Source: Halovivax ruber XH-70 | Lineage (GTDB): Archaea > Halobacteriota > Halobacteria > Halobacteriales > Natrialbaceae | Direction of reading: 5' to 3' | Length of the DNA: 64,000 nt | Assembly (NCBI RefSeq): GCF_000328525.1 | Contig: NC_019964.1 | Span: 2,666,001 to 2,730,000 of the forward strand | Part shown: positions 16,926-26,287 of the stretch, one piece after another | How positions within the stretch are numbered: position 1 is the stretch's first letter | Layout: every line of letters starts with the position of its first letter | Notes under the pieces: generated by a model | The model's input: the letters and a program-made list of their open reading frames with translations, nothing else | The model's database searches: none | Told to the model about the DNA's origin: nothing | Program-made: the position numbers and the translations under genes

Positions 16926-17825
16926 TCAGCGACGATTCTGTACCGATCGAGAGGGTGATGGACGGCTCGGACCCGAGCGACCAGACGGCTCCGACAGTGG
17001 CTCGAGCGTGGATCCGGGTATCATCGAACGCCCGTAGCGCGCCACCAGAACGGTGGCGAGCAGCCACCACGCGCCCGAGCCGACGAGGAACGCGAGCGGT
17101 ACCACCCCCTCTAAGACGCCGCCCGATCCAACCAGGACGGCTCCGACGTTGATCGCGGCGTGCATCCCCACCGCCGGGAGCACGCCGCCGTCGGTGGCGT
17201 TGACGAGTGCACCGAGTACGGTCGACGCGCCGACGACGAACGTCGTATACTGGAGGAGGACGGCCGGGTCGGCGGTGAAGTTCGGGTGGCCGAGGAACAG
17301 CGGGAGGTGCCACGCCCACCACAGGACGCCGACGGCGAGTCCCGCCGAAAGCACCGACAATCGGCCCTGAAACTGCCGCTGAAGGAATCCCCGCCAGCCG
17401 AACTCCTCGACGCCGCCGAAGAGGATCACGTTGAGCAGGAAGAATCCCAGTAGCAGGGACAGCGGGGCAGGTGGCGAGTAGCGTAGTGTGCCGCCGCCGA
17501 ACGCGGCGAGCGCCGGTTGAACGTTGGTTACGAATACGGGAAGGACGAGCGCGCCAAGGTACAGACCAGGGTGGAATCGCCACTGGAGCACGCGGCCGAG
17601 CCACGCCCGTAGCGGGACGTCGCTCGCCCAGACGATCACCACGGCGCCGATCGGAAGCCCCCACTGTCGTGGGAACGTGTTGATGTAGACCGGCAGCGTC
17701 TCCCACCAGCCGAACGCGAGATAGACCGCGTCCCACCCCCAGGACCAGCCGTAGACGACGAGTAAGAAGGTACGAACGCGGTGGTGTTCGATTCGCGATC
17801 GGATCCCGGAGAGGTCGCGGACCAT
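16926..17825 (-). CDS. CPBP family intramembrane metalloprotease
   Basis: A 299-residue polytopic membrane protein with the CPBP (CAAX protease/bacteriocin-processing) motifs: EEFGWRGFLQ (motif 1, EExxxR), WWAWHLPLFLG (motif 2, FxxxH-like), and HAAINVG near the C-terminus. About eight hydrophobic segments. Substrates in archaea are unknown. ATG 17825 is used; the frame open to 18149 has no homologous look. Ends with an Arg-rich, Ser/Pro-rich cytoplasmic tail. Confidence 0.88.
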   Translation of the reverse strand: MVRDLSGIRSRIEHHRVRTFLLVVYGWSWGWDAVYLAFGWWETLPVYINTFPRQWGLPIGAVVIVWASDVPLRAWLGRVLQWRFHPGLYLGALVLPVFVTNVQPALAAFGGGTLRYSPPAPLSLLLGFFLLNVILFGGVEEFGWRGFLQRQFQGRLSVLSAGLAVGVLWWAWHLPLFLGHPNFTADPAVLLQYTTFVVGASTVLGALVNATDGGVLPAVGMHAAINVGAVLVGSGGVLEGVVPLAFLVGSGAWWLLATVLVARYGRSMIPGSTLEPLSEPSGRSGPSRPSPSRSVQNRR

Positions 17826-18087
17826 CGTCTCCTCTCGAGATACTCCCTCCCCGGGCCAAGTACCTTCTGAGTCGGTTCGCCAGGCGATAACCGCCTCAAT
17901 CGGCCGAAGAGCCTCCTGCTCCAGTGCGGTCGAAATCGAAGTCGAGGCGCCGACGGAGCGACGCTCGGAATCTGACCGAGGTGCAGGCCAACCGACGAAC
18001 GGAACCGATGCTCGATCCGCATGCCCGGCGACCGATCCACGATAGACGGACAACGACTTACGTCGCTCGGCGTGGTCCGCAGACCAC

Positions 18088-19230
18088 ATGGTCACCACGA
18101 TCGCTCCCGACCGGTTGAAGCAGTTGCTGGACGACGGGGAGGAGTACACATTGCTCGATACGCGTCCCGAGGACAGCTACGAGGCCTGGCACGTTCGTGG
18201 GGCACAGAACTACCCTTTCGGGCCCGACGAAGCGGTCGATGGCCACCTCGAGGAAATCGAGGAGTTGGTCGGCGACCACGACCGCGTCGTCACGATCTGT
18301 GCGAAGGGGCTCTCCTCGGGCAACCTGGCCACCCAGCTCGCCGAGGAACTGGACGACCGGGAAGTGAACGCTGTCGACGGCGGGATGAAGGCCTGGAGCG
18401 GCGTCTACGACCACGTCGAGGTAGATATCGGCGAGTCCGCCCGCGCGGTCCAGCTCCAGCGCCGAGCCAAGGGCTGTCTCTCCTCCGTCGTCGGTTGCGC
18501 GGAGACGGGCGAGGCCGTGGCCGTCGACCCGACGGAGGACATAGACGAGGTGAAAGCCGCGGCCGCCGGGAGCGACCTGACGATCTCGGCCGTGATCGAC
18601 ACGCACGTCCACGCCGATCACGTCTCTGGCGGCCGCCGGCTGGCCGACGAACTCGACGTGCCGTACTACCTGGGCGAGCGGGCCACAGCACGCGACGTCG
18701 AGGTCGACTTCGATGGACTCGGGCGGAACGAGACGATCGAAGTCGGCGAACTCACGATGAAGGCGCTGTACACGCCGGGCCACACGAGCGAGATGATCTC
18801 TATCCTGGTCGGCGACGAAGCGGTTCTAACAGCGGACACGCTACACGTGAATTCCGTGGGCCGGACCGAACTGGAGTTTTCAGATGGCGACGGCGACGAA
18901 GGCGCCCGGATGCTCTACGAGTCGATCCACCGGACGCTGCTTTCCGAACCCGAATCCGTAACCGTACTCCCCGGCCACGTCACGGTCACCGGAGATGGGG
19001 AGTTCGAAGTCGGATCCCCCGGCGAGCCGATCACGACCAGCGTCGGCGACGCCCGGACCGGGATCGACGTCCTCCAGCTCGACGAGGAGGATTTCGTCGA
19101 GCGGCTGGCCGATCCGGGCGAGAAACCGGCCAACTACGAGGACATCATCGAGATCAATCGTGGCGTCCGTGATCCGGACCCCGAAGAACGGACGGAACTC
19201 GAGCTGGGCCCGAACAATTGTTCGGCGTGA
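18088..19230 (+). CDS. Rhodanese-MBL-fold hydrolase (persulfide dioxygenase-like)
   Basis: A 380-residue fusion. Residues 1-110 are a rhodanese domain with active-site loop CAKGLSS (sulfur-accepting Cys) and LLDTRPEDSYEAWHV. Residues about 120-380 are a metallo-beta-lactamase fold with THVHADHVSGG, the TPGHTSEM segment, DTLHV and LPGH. Such fusions handle low-molecular-weight persulfides or sulfur transfer, as in ETHE1-like enzymes. Domain order is rhodanese first, the reverse of many bacterial fusions. Cytoplasmic; monocistronic. Confidence 0.88.
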   Translation: MVTTIAPDRLKQLLDDGEEYTLLDTRPEDSYEAWHVRGAQNYPFGPDEAVDGHLEEIEELVGDHDRVVTICAKGLSSGNLATQLAEELDDREVNAVDGGMKAWSGVYDHVEVDIGESARAVQLQRRAKGCLSSVVGCAETGEAVAVDPTEDIDEVKAAAAGSDLTISAVIDTHVHADHVSGGRRLADELDVPYYLGERATARDVEVDFDGLGRNETIEVGELTMKALYTPGHTSEMISILVGDEAVLTADTLHVNSVGRTELEFSDGDGDEGARMLYESIHRTLLSEPESVTVLPGHVTVTGDGEFEVGSPGEPITTSVGDARTGIDVLQLDEEDFVERLADPGEKPANYEDIIEINRGVRDPDPEERTELELGPNNCSA

Positions 19231-19245
19231 CCGACGATGCGTTCC

Positions 19246-19605
19246 TCAGCGGGTATAGGTGTCGAGACGGACGATTCGATCGGCTTCGAGTTGAAAGACG
19301 TCTGCGAATTCGAAAACGGGATCGTCGTCACCGTCGAGTAGACGGCCACGGACAGTTACGCGATCGTTGGCGCCGAACACCTCGATCAGGTCGTGACGCG
19401 TCTCGGTCATCGGCCTGTCCTCGCGCATGAACCGAACGAACGCGTCGCGACCCTCGAACGTCCGATCCGGGCGGTGCTGGACGAACGATTGGGCGAGAAG
19501 GTTCTCGAACGCGTCGTAGTCGTGGGTGTCGAGTGCGGCGTAGTAACCGCGAACGAGCGCAATCGGGTCTTCGGGCACGGAATGGTGTTTCGCGCGACGG
19601 AGCAA
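19246..19605 (-). CDS. SnoaL/NTF2-like protein
   Basis: A 119-residue protein with the NTF2-like pattern (ALVRGYYAALDTHDYDAFE ... HDLIEVFGANDRVTVRGRL). Small members act as isomerases, hydrolases or binding proteins; the function cannot be read here. An alternative GTG start at 19578 would give MPEDPIALVRG, which fits the family better. Convergent with the rhodanese-MBL gene, leaving 15 nt. Confidence 0.8.
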   Translation of the reverse strand: MLRRAKHHSVPEDPIALVRGYYAALDTHDYDAFENLLAQSFVQHRPDRTFEGRDAFVRFMREDRPMTETRHDLIEVFGANDRVTVRGRLLDGDDDPVFEFADVFQLEADRIVRLDTYTR

Positions 19606-19626
19606 AAAGGCCCGTTTCGACGACCG

Positions 19627-21540
19627 TCAGTCGCCCGAGAGCTCCGCGGGTTCGTCGATCTGGCCGGCCTGGACGTTCCAGAGGGCAGCGTACCGGCCGC
19701 CCTCGTCGAGCAGTTCCTCGTGGTCGCCGCGCTCGACGACCGATCCGTCCTCGAGGACGAGAATCGTGTCCGCGTCGCGGATCGTCGACAGGCGGTGGGC
19801 GATGGCGAGCGTCGTCCGGTCCTCGGTCAGGCGCTCGATCGAGCGCTGGATGGCGAGTTCGGTCTCGGTGTCCACGGCGCTGGTCGCCTCGTCTAAGACC
19901 AGGATCGGCGGGTCCTGCAAGACGGTGCGTGCGATGGCGATTCGCTGGCGCTGCCCGCCGGAGAGCTTCACGCCCCGCTCACCCACGCGCGTATCGTATC
20001 CCTCGTCGAGTTCCTGGATGAACACGTGGGCTTCGGCGGCTTTCGCTGCCTCGCGCACCTCGTTCATCGGGGCGTCCTGGCTGCCGTAGCGGATGTTGTC
20101 AGCGATCGTCCCGTCGAAGAGGAAAGTCTCCTGGCCGACGTAGCCGGTGGCCTCACGGAGATCCTCGAGTGCGACGTCCCGGAGGTCGTGGCCGTCGACG
20201 CGGATCTCGCCCTCGTCGACGTCGTAGAGTCGCATGAGGAGTTTGAGCATCGTCGACTTGCCGGCACCCGTCGGGCCGACGAGCGCGACCATCTCGCCTG
20301 GGTCCGCGGCGAAGGAGACGTCGTCGATCACGGTCTCGGCCTCGTGGTCCTCGTCGGCCATGATGTCGTCGTAGGCGAAGGAGACGCCGTCGTACTCGAC
20401 GCGTCCGTCGGGGTTCGTGAGGGCCACGGGCGCTTCGTCGTCCTGAATCGCGACCGGGATGTCCATCAGCCCGAAGATGCGCTCGCTGGAGGCCTTGGCG
20501 TTCTCGTACTGGTCGACGATGTTCGAGACCTCTGCCAGCGGCGCGACGATGCGCTGGGTCAGCATCAAGAAGACGACGAAGTCACCGACCGAGAGGCTCC
20601 CGGAGAGCGGACCGGGTGCCGTCCCGGTCGTGAGCCAGAGGCCGCCGACGAGGAAGGTGACGGCGAAGGAGACGCCGGCCAGCAGCTCCATCCCCGGCCG
20701 GTAGAGGTAGGTGAGTTTGAGGACGTCGATCGTCCGATCGAAGAGGTTCTTCGAGGCCTTTCGCACGCGTTCGACCTCGAAGGACTCGTTCGCCGTCGTC
20801 TTCGTCAGCTCCATCCCGGCGATGGAGTTCTCGAGACGGGTGTTGAGCCGGGCGACGGCCGACCGCTGGCGGACGTACCGCGGTTCGGCGACGCGCATGA
20901 ACCAGAGAGTGAAGCCGACCATCAGCGGCACGGCGACCAGCGTGATGAGCGCGAGTTGCCAGTTGAGGTAGAAGAGGACGCCCGCGATGCCGGCGACCAT
21001 CACGAGCAGGCGCAGCGAGTTCATCAGGGCGTTGTCCAGAAACATCTCAAGATTCTGGGTGTCGTTGTTGAGTACCGCCATGACCTCGCCGGTCTGCTTG
21101 TCGTCGAAGAACGTCTGGTCCAGCCGCTGCATCTTCTCGAAGCTATCGACCCGCACGGTGTGCATCACGCCGTGGGCGAAGAGGTTGGCCGTCACGCCGT
21201 AGATCCAGGTGAAGATCGCGGTCACCACGAACGCCAGCGCGATGGCCGTCACCGAGAACCAGAACTGCGGCAGCTGACCGACCGGCAACCACGCGTCGGG
21301 CACGATCGGGAGCGAAAACTCGCCAGCCTGCTCCGGGGCCGGAAAGACCGCGTCGATCGCCGTCCCGAGCACTAACGGCGCGACCAGACTGGCCATCCGC
21401 GCGACGAAGTTCGCGACCATCCCCGCCGAGAACCAGCCGAGACGGTCGGTCCCGTACTCCATGAACAACCGCGTCAACGGCCGATCGACGCGCTCGCGAT
21501 AGGCGTCGAACGGCGTCTCCTCCTCGTCGTAAGCGCTCAC
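19627..21540 (-). CDS. ABC exporter, fused permease/ATPase (multidrug or lipid type)
   Basis: A 637-residue half-transporter. The membrane domain with six helices covers about residues 35-330; the ATPase domain has Walker A VALVGPTGAGKST, signature LSGGQRQRIAIAR, Walker B ILVLDEATS and the H-loop AIAHRLST. The fused TM-NBD architecture is that of MsbA/BmrA-type exporters. Its upstream side (21541 onward) is the left edge of the repeat-bounded island. Substrate unknown. Confidence 0.93.
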   Translation of the reverse strand: MSAYDEEETPFDAYRERVDRPLTRLFMEYGTDRLGWFSAGMVANFVARMASLVAPLVLGTAIDAVFPAPEQAGEFSLPIVPDAWLPVGQLPQFWFSVTAIALAFVVTAIFTWIYGVTANLFAHGVMHTVRVDSFEKMQRLDQTFFDDKQTGEVMAVLNNDTQNLEMFLDNALMNSLRLLVMVAGIAGVLFYLNWQLALITLVAVPLMVGFTLWFMRVAEPRYVRQRSAVARLNTRLENSIAGMELTKTTANESFEVERVRKASKNLFDRTIDVLKLTYLYRPGMELLAGVSFAVTFLVGGLWLTTGTAPGPLSGSLSVGDFVVFLMLTQRIVAPLAEVSNIVDQYENAKASSERIFGLMDIPVAIQDDEAPVALTNPDGRVEYDGVSFAYDDIMADEDHEAETVIDDVSFAADPGEMVALVGPTGAGKSTMLKLLMRLYDVDEGEIRVDGHDLRDVALEDLREATGYVGQETFLFDGTIADNIRYGSQDAPMNEVREAAKAAEAHVFIQELDEGYDTRVGERGVKLSGGQRQRIAIARTVLQDPPILVLDEATSAVDTETELAIQRSIERLTEDRTTLAIAHRLSTIRDADTILVLEDGSVVERGDHEELLDEGGRYAALWNVQAGQIDEPAELSGD

Positions 21541-21678
21541 TGACCCTCCAGTTCAGTTTCGAACCGTAAACGATCCACGGTATCGGCCGACAGTGCCGGA
21601 AATCGAGACTACCACAGATTTACGGCCAACAGCGCCACCGACCGATCCCCTTCCTCTGTGGCCGCGAGCGTGCCCGCA

Positions 21679-21891
21679 GGGCACGCGAGCACGGGGAAAG
21701 GCTGGTCTGTGTTAGGATCGAATGCCGCGAGCGAGGCCGGGCCGAGTGAGTGGGCCGACGACTGATGTGGATTGAGCGAAGCGAGTAGGTCCGAAGGAGA
21801 AGAGCTTTTAATCGATCTTTTACCGAGCATCGGCGCGCCGTGCGCCGAAGCCGCCGGCGCGAAACGAGCGCAGCGTAAAAGGTCGGTTTAC
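21679..21891. repeat. Left copy of thermosome-flank repeat (island boundary)
   Basis: Shares exact blocks with 26811-27097: 17 bp at 21679-21695, a 19-bp block ending at 21770, an ATCTTTTACCGAG-type block near 21815, and 17 bp at 21875-21891 that in the right copy contain the thermosome stop codon. The inverted ends CGATCTTTTAC (21813-21823) and GTAAAAGGTCG (21875-21885) enclose a small stem-loop (TCGGCGC/GCGCCGA, 21830-21848). No gene is supported between 21541 and 22014. Confidence 0.8.
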
Positions 21892-22014
21892 TTCGCGGGA
21901 GCGAACGAGGGAACCTAGATCTTCGGCTCCGGATGCGAGGCACTTCCGGGACCTGGCGAACCCTGCCGGTTCATCTCGCCAGCCTGTGCGGAGGCCGAGG
22001 GTCCGCTCTGGTAG

Positions 22015-22212
22015 GTCAACACGCTCGACGAGACGCCAGGTGAAGTGGACTAATACACGATCCGCGGCAGCCTCGACATCTTTTTCCTCCAGAACCGCGA
22101 GAGTCCGGCGCTGGAGGGCGCTGAAAACGTCGAACTCGAAAGGCGAAACCACGACGCGACCAGCGAGAGCGGGGCGTCGCTCAGGCTGACCTACGAGTGG
22201 TTGCGGAGCTAA
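22015..22212 (+). pseudogene. Decayed gene remnant (3' end)
   Basis: One forward frame reads like a haloarchaeal protein: VNTLDETPGEVD, an in-frame TAA at 22051-22053, then a run of 52 sense codons (starting YTIRGSLDIFFLQNRESP, ending TYEWLRS) to a stop at 22210-22212. An in-frame TAG also precedes it at 22012. Codon use is normal for the host while the frame is broken, which suggests a dead fragment. Family not recognised. Confidence 0.45.
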
Positions 22213-22225
22213 TCCGCCGGCCCGC

Positions 22226-22483
22226 TCAGCCCGCGGTCGCCAACGTTGATACCATCGCCGCAATCGGCTCATTGAACGCGTGCTCGAGCGCGATCGAGGT
22301 GTTCTCGTCCGGGTCGAGCGCGACCAACTCTATTGGGTTCACCGCGTGAGACGCAACGACGACCGCCTCGTCGGTCGACGTTTCGAACGCCGCGTCGTTC
22401 TCCAAGAGCGCGGTGCAACCCCTAAGAGCAGCGCGATCCTCGTCGCCACCCACATCCAGGCCGAAATCAGCAAATGCCGTCAC
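22226..22483 (-). CDS. Hypothetical protein fragment
   Basis: An 85-residue acidic frame from GTG 22483 (TAFADFGLDVGGDEDRAAL ... ALEHAFNEPIAAMVST) with the composition of a real haloarchaeal protein. The frame stays open upstream for about 20 codons (VDLIRRNVAVSVQDLV) before a TAA, with no good start codon, so this may be the C-terminal part of a truncated gene. No family recognised. Confidence 0.4.
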   Translation of the reverse strand: MTAFADFGLDVGGDEDRAALRGCTALLENDAAFETSTDEAVVVASHAVNPIELVALDPDENTSIALEHAFNEPIAAMVSTLATAG

Positions 22484-22826
22484 AAGGTCTTGGACACTGA
22501 CGGCTACATTGCGTCGAATCAGATCAACACAGCTGTCGCCAACTTATTGCTGGGATGATGGAATTTTCCGACTGAATCACCGGGCCTCAGTCTGGTCGAG
22601 GGCTACTGGTAACGATTCAAGTTGGGCTGGAAAATCGTTATTCCGGTCGATCGACCAACTGCACGCTGATGCGTTCGTTGCGCTTGACACGACCTCACCG
22701 CACGAATCGAGCCGTGGTTTTCGCGGTGTGGTACAAAAACACACTTATTTATCCTAATATATTAACTATATATACATATTAAATTGACTATTTCGGTATT
22801 GGATAAACTTATATTTGGTAAACAGA

Positions 22827-23756
22827 ATGGATGAAACGGAACATGGTGGTTCATTGATGGAGGTTGATTTGCCTAAATTGCGGAAACTAGCCAAATTGGA
22901 GGAGCTACTGATCTCGCACGACATATTTTATTTACAAAATACCTTCTCAAAGCAATTGAAACACCATTGTGAATATGCGCTCCGATCAGATGGCGAGCGT
23001 ATCGACATAATCACATCTGATTTGATATCGGAGGACCGTGGGAGATCTAACGAGAGTTTAGGAATTATCGATTCGTATATAAATATCCTACTTCGTCGAG
23101 GGGTTGGAGTTGAAGATGTTGAGGCCACTTGTGAATTGGCCAAGTTAGCTCACGATAGAGTTTTAGTTAAACTACCCGTCGCAGGGAATGTCGAGTCTGG
23201 AGAATTATATGTTCAGGACTTGCGTGTGGCAGATGTAATAGAGTTCCATTCAGACCATGGAACGAGTTTTACCATAAAGTCACAATTAGAAGATATTGCA
23301 ACGGGTTTAGAGTTGAGTAAATTGACAGGGTTGTCAGTCAAGCCAGGTACTGAACCCAACTACTCATGTATTTTCCAGATTAGAGATGACGATAAAATAC
23401 GACCACAAGAGATAATGGATGTGCTTGGATATTCTTCCAAAGAAGTATCGATCGCTTCTGACCTCTATGATGCGTTCTATTCACATGATAAAGAAGGATA
23501 TTACGCTTCAATCGGATTACACGGTAGTGAGAAGGACCCGGTTGTGAAATTCGATTATCCGAATATAGACATTCAAATTGCTACGGAAAAAATTAGCCAA
23601 TTCATTAAAGATGATTCGTGTGAGCAGATACGTAATCAAGGATCCATACTTGGATACCGAATAATTGATTATTTTGGAACGGTTTTCTTCAAATCCGGGA
23701 GCATAGAAAGTCGCTCATATTATGATATGCGACATCACGTAGAGACGCGGCAATAG
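22827..23756 (+). CDS. Orphan protein of the AT-rich island
   Basis: A 309-residue protein from ATG 22827 (a TTG at 22815 or ATG at 22857 are alternatives). Base and codon use are much more AT-rich than in the flanks, pointing to recent acquisition. It is soluble, with an N-terminal helical region (LPKLRKLAKLEELLI) and mixed alpha/beta content; no catalytic motif, membrane segment or known domain is visible. Very AT-rich DNA with several TATA-like boxes precedes it (22740-22816). Followed 60 nt later by a small membrane protein gene, possibly a two-gene unit. Confidence 0.65.
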   Translation: MDETEHGGSLMEVDLPKLRKLAKLEELLISHDIFYLQNTFSKQLKHHCEYALRSDGERIDIITSDLISEDRGRSNESLGIIDSYINILLRRGVGVEDVEATCELAKLAHDRVLVKLPVAGNVESGELYVQDLRVADVIEFHSDHGTSFTIKSQLEDIATGLELSKLTGLSVKPGTEPNYSCIFQIRDDDKIRPQEIMDVLGYSSKEVSIASDLYDAFYSHDKEGYYASIGLHGSEKDPVVKFDYPNIDIQIATEKISQFIKDDSCEQIRNQGSILGYRIIDYFGTVFFKSGSIESRSYYDMRHHVETRQ

Positions 23757-23816
23757 CACTGACCGCAATAGGAAAAATATAAACTCTATTATGACCCAAC
23801 CACTTCCAATGGACTA

Positions 23817-24176
23817 ATGGTTCCTACGCTTATGCAAATGCCGCTATCAACAACAGTATTATACACCATATTTATTATTATTGGGGGCATAATTGTTAGC
23901 GATTTTATAATATATATTCGAACAGACTCCAGAGAAAATTTACCCGTTCATTTACTGATAGGGACGGGAGGTATTTCGATGGTACTGTTAGGAGGTGTCG
24001 GAATTCAAAAATTGGTAGTTGTGGGGAATAGAATCCAATATGATGTTCCAATTGTGTTATTAATTTTTATTGGTTTTGTAATGGTTCCGAGAATGTATAT
24101 TGGAGTGAACCGAGGCCCAACTCTAAACCGGTGTGTGAAGGCAATTTATTTATTAGCTCAAAAGCTCCATAGATAA
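23817..24176 (+). CDS. Small membrane protein of the AT-rich island
   Basis: A 119-residue protein with three hydrophobic helices (TVLYTIFIIIGGIIVSDFII, LIGTGGISMVLLGGVGI, VPIVLLIFIGFVMV) and a basic C-terminal tail. AT-rich like its upstream neighbour. An 8-codon ORF (ATG 23791) ends in TAATG, overlapping this start, so start choice is not fully certain. It could be a partner, anchor or immunity-type protein; there is no direct evidence for any of these. Confidence 0.6.
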   Translation: MVPTLMQMPLSTTVLYTIFIIIGGIIVSDFIIYIRTDSRENLPVHLLIGTGGISMVLLGGVGIQKLVVVGNRIQYDVPIVLLIFIGFVMVPRMYIGVNRGPTLNRCVKAIYLLAQKLHR

Positions 24177-25325
24177 ATCGATCTCAAACTCTTACAGGGT
24201 TCAGGAATCGGCTAACATACTCCCGTCATGATGAATTAGATACATCACAATGAACAAAGAGCGGTTGTTATGGTTAAAAGAAATTCAAGTATTTTCAACC
24301 CCCAGATTGGATAAAGCGTACCAATACAGGGCCTGGGAGGTGAGAGGTCCGTCAGAATTCAGCTACTTAGCTGAGTGCACGTCGTCGTTGACTGGTCGCG
24401 GTTGAGGAAGACCGGAGGAATACGGACGCGATTGACGAGCGCAATCCGAGTTGGTTACCTTCAAGGATTGGGATTATGTTCCGGAAGGGTACCCAATCCA
24501 ACGACATTCTCTTACCCATGTGATCGGTACGCGATGCGGATCTGGGAGGCGCTGCTACGCGTCTCAGCCCGGCGAGACCAGAATCGGACGGCGCGTATTC
24601 GAGCGTGGGAACACTTCAAACGACGACCGGGCCGATCGATTCGAACGCTCAAATTGCGCTGCTGGCGAACACGAACTCCCTGGCCATCCGGGGCGAAGAT
24701 TGCTCGATTACGCTGTGGTATAACGCTATTTCCGTTATGATCACATTCACAGGAATTCGAAGGAAATAGCGCCCAGACATCTGATCCGTTGTTCCTAAAT
24801 TGGACGATACGATACGGGTGCCGGCCCGAGAGCAACGACCCGATCCCCTCGCGAAGCGGCTCAGCGCTTGACAAGCCCTTCACATCGTGCTGATCTGCTC
24901 AAACGGGTGCGACCAACGGGGACGACGAATCGCCTTTCACCCCGACAAACCGCCACTTTTCGCCGACGTACGCTCGCCCGAATGCTGTCATTTCGCGGGA
25001 TGGTACTCGAATTTGCCGTCCGAAACATCTATCAAGGCAGGAAAACGTCATGGCTCCAACACCGTATTACCTCTTACAGAGTAGTTGCAGGCCCGATCAA
25101 GGAGAGGAATTCGCCTTTGGAACGACGCTCAACGTCAGCACTGTGTAACTTGGATTGAAATTTAAGTATTTAATAATATAATAATTCTGGAGTTTCCGCT
25201 GAATCCCGGTTGGTTGCCCTCAACTGATAGCGGGAAACGTAATGCATCGCGTGCTACAGAATCTTCCACTACCTCGCGAGAGAGTATATGCTCAGGTATA
25301 TCCTGAAATTAAATATATTTACAAA
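24177..25325. other. Gene-poor stretch of the island
   Basis: No intact gene is supported in this 1.1 kb. Composition changes from AT-rich to GC-rich near 24380 and back near 25150. One forward frame ending at a TAG at 24767-24769 reads plausibly (TTTGPIDSNAQIALLANTN ... CSITLWYNAISVM) but lacks a start after an upstream in-frame TGA; it may be a remnant. I saw no transposase motif, terminal inverted repeats or tRNA. The last about 170 bases are AT-rich. Confidence 0.5.
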
Positions 25326-26084
25326 TTATTGTGAACCATAGTCACTGTCATAGAATACGACAGGGCCATCGAATGGGCCCCAAGAGATGTCATCGCAAGT
25401 GCCACCAGGAATTATTGCTCCACAGGTACTGTTGGTGGGGACTTCCGCCCACCGGAACCTGAAGTCTACGCCGTGACCGTTGTTGTAATGGTCAAAACGG
25501 CGAGATCTATTGTGGAGATAGAGAGCGCAGGCGGCTGCAAATGCAGCGACTTTTTGCGCATAGGCAATACCAGATACACCGACAACTATGGCCAAGATGG
25601 TCGCATAATCACCCATTTCTCCGAGAGCATACGAAATTTCTTCACTGAGGTCGCTATCAAATTTGACTCTGTGAGTCTGATAAGGGGTGCCCCAGGTGCT
25701 ACGATCTCCCGAAAACGAGTTCTCCCCGTGGTGCATGGCGCCCACCCCATCATCCTCTGCAATTTGTTCCAAGCCAGACAAATGAGAGATGTCGAACTCG
25801 CCCTCATAAGTTCCCTCAATCATTATCGTGTCGTCTGAAAAGAGATCATTGATCCTTTCTGCAGATCGTTCAAGAGGGGAACCGACGTGGTCTGGTTTCA
25901 CCCGAACTTCACCGTCGGAAATTTCAAATAGTGTTGATTCTGCGTGCTCCTGAGTATACTCATCAGAACGGTCCGATTCGTCAGTACTTCCCGCAGTCAC
26001 TCCTGAAGCGCTTACTGATGCACCTCCGGCAATCGCCGTGTTTCTGAGTAACTTTCGCCTGTTTAACTGTTTGTTATTCACCAT
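25326..26084 (-). CDS. Tat-secreted protein of unknown function
   Basis: A 252-residue protein with an N-terminal twin-arginine signal (NRRKLLRNTAIAGGASVSAS), an acidic mature N-terminal region, a single hydrophobic stretch (DYATILAIVVGVSGIAYAQK, about residues 155-185), and a C-terminal Gly/aromatic-rich part with two Cys (STCGAIIPGGTC) that could form a disulfide. The layout of Tat leader, long acidic propeptide-like region and compact C-terminal domain is reminiscent of halocin precursors, but there is no sequence match I can assert. Codon use is AT-shifted. AT-rich promoter DNA lies upstream (26085-26250). Confidence 0.65.
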   Translation of the reverse strand: MVNNKQLNRRKLLRNTAIAGGASVSASGVTAGSTDESDRSDEYTQEHAESTLFEISDGEVRVKPDHVGSPLERSAERINDLFSDDTIMIEGTYEGEFDISHLSGLEQIAEDDGVGAMHHGENSFSGDRSTWGTPYQTHRVKFDSDLSEEISYALGEMGDYATILAIVVGVSGIAYAQKVAAFAAACALYLHNRSRRFDHYNNGHGVDFRFRWAEVPTNSTCGAIIPGGTCDDISWGPFDGPVVFYDSDYGSQ

Positions 26085-26287
26085 TGCAATCTGGACTTTA
26101 TTTCAATTATATATAAATCTTTTTAATTTATATTATATAAAGAATTGTGAGTGTGGCACAGATATATTTCATGAAGTGTCCTACCAGCACCATATTATTA
26201 AACATTATGCATTCGTGAATTATTTAACCAAATCTTACATCATATAATGGTAGAAGGTGGTGCGGGAAGCACGAGCGAGGATACAAT

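Noticed and set aside
20026-21375. 449-aa plus-strand frame opposite the ABC exporter
   Set aside because: Antisense shadow; the minus-strand frame has Walker A, signature and Walker B motifs.
24375-25158. Transposase remnant
   Set aside because: No catalytic motif, terminal inverted repeats or target duplication could be found in any frame.
25326-26084. Class IIa bacteriocin, from a YNNGHGV string resembling YGNGV
   Set aside because: The match is short, in the wrong position, and the protein has a Tat leader rather than a double-glycine leader.
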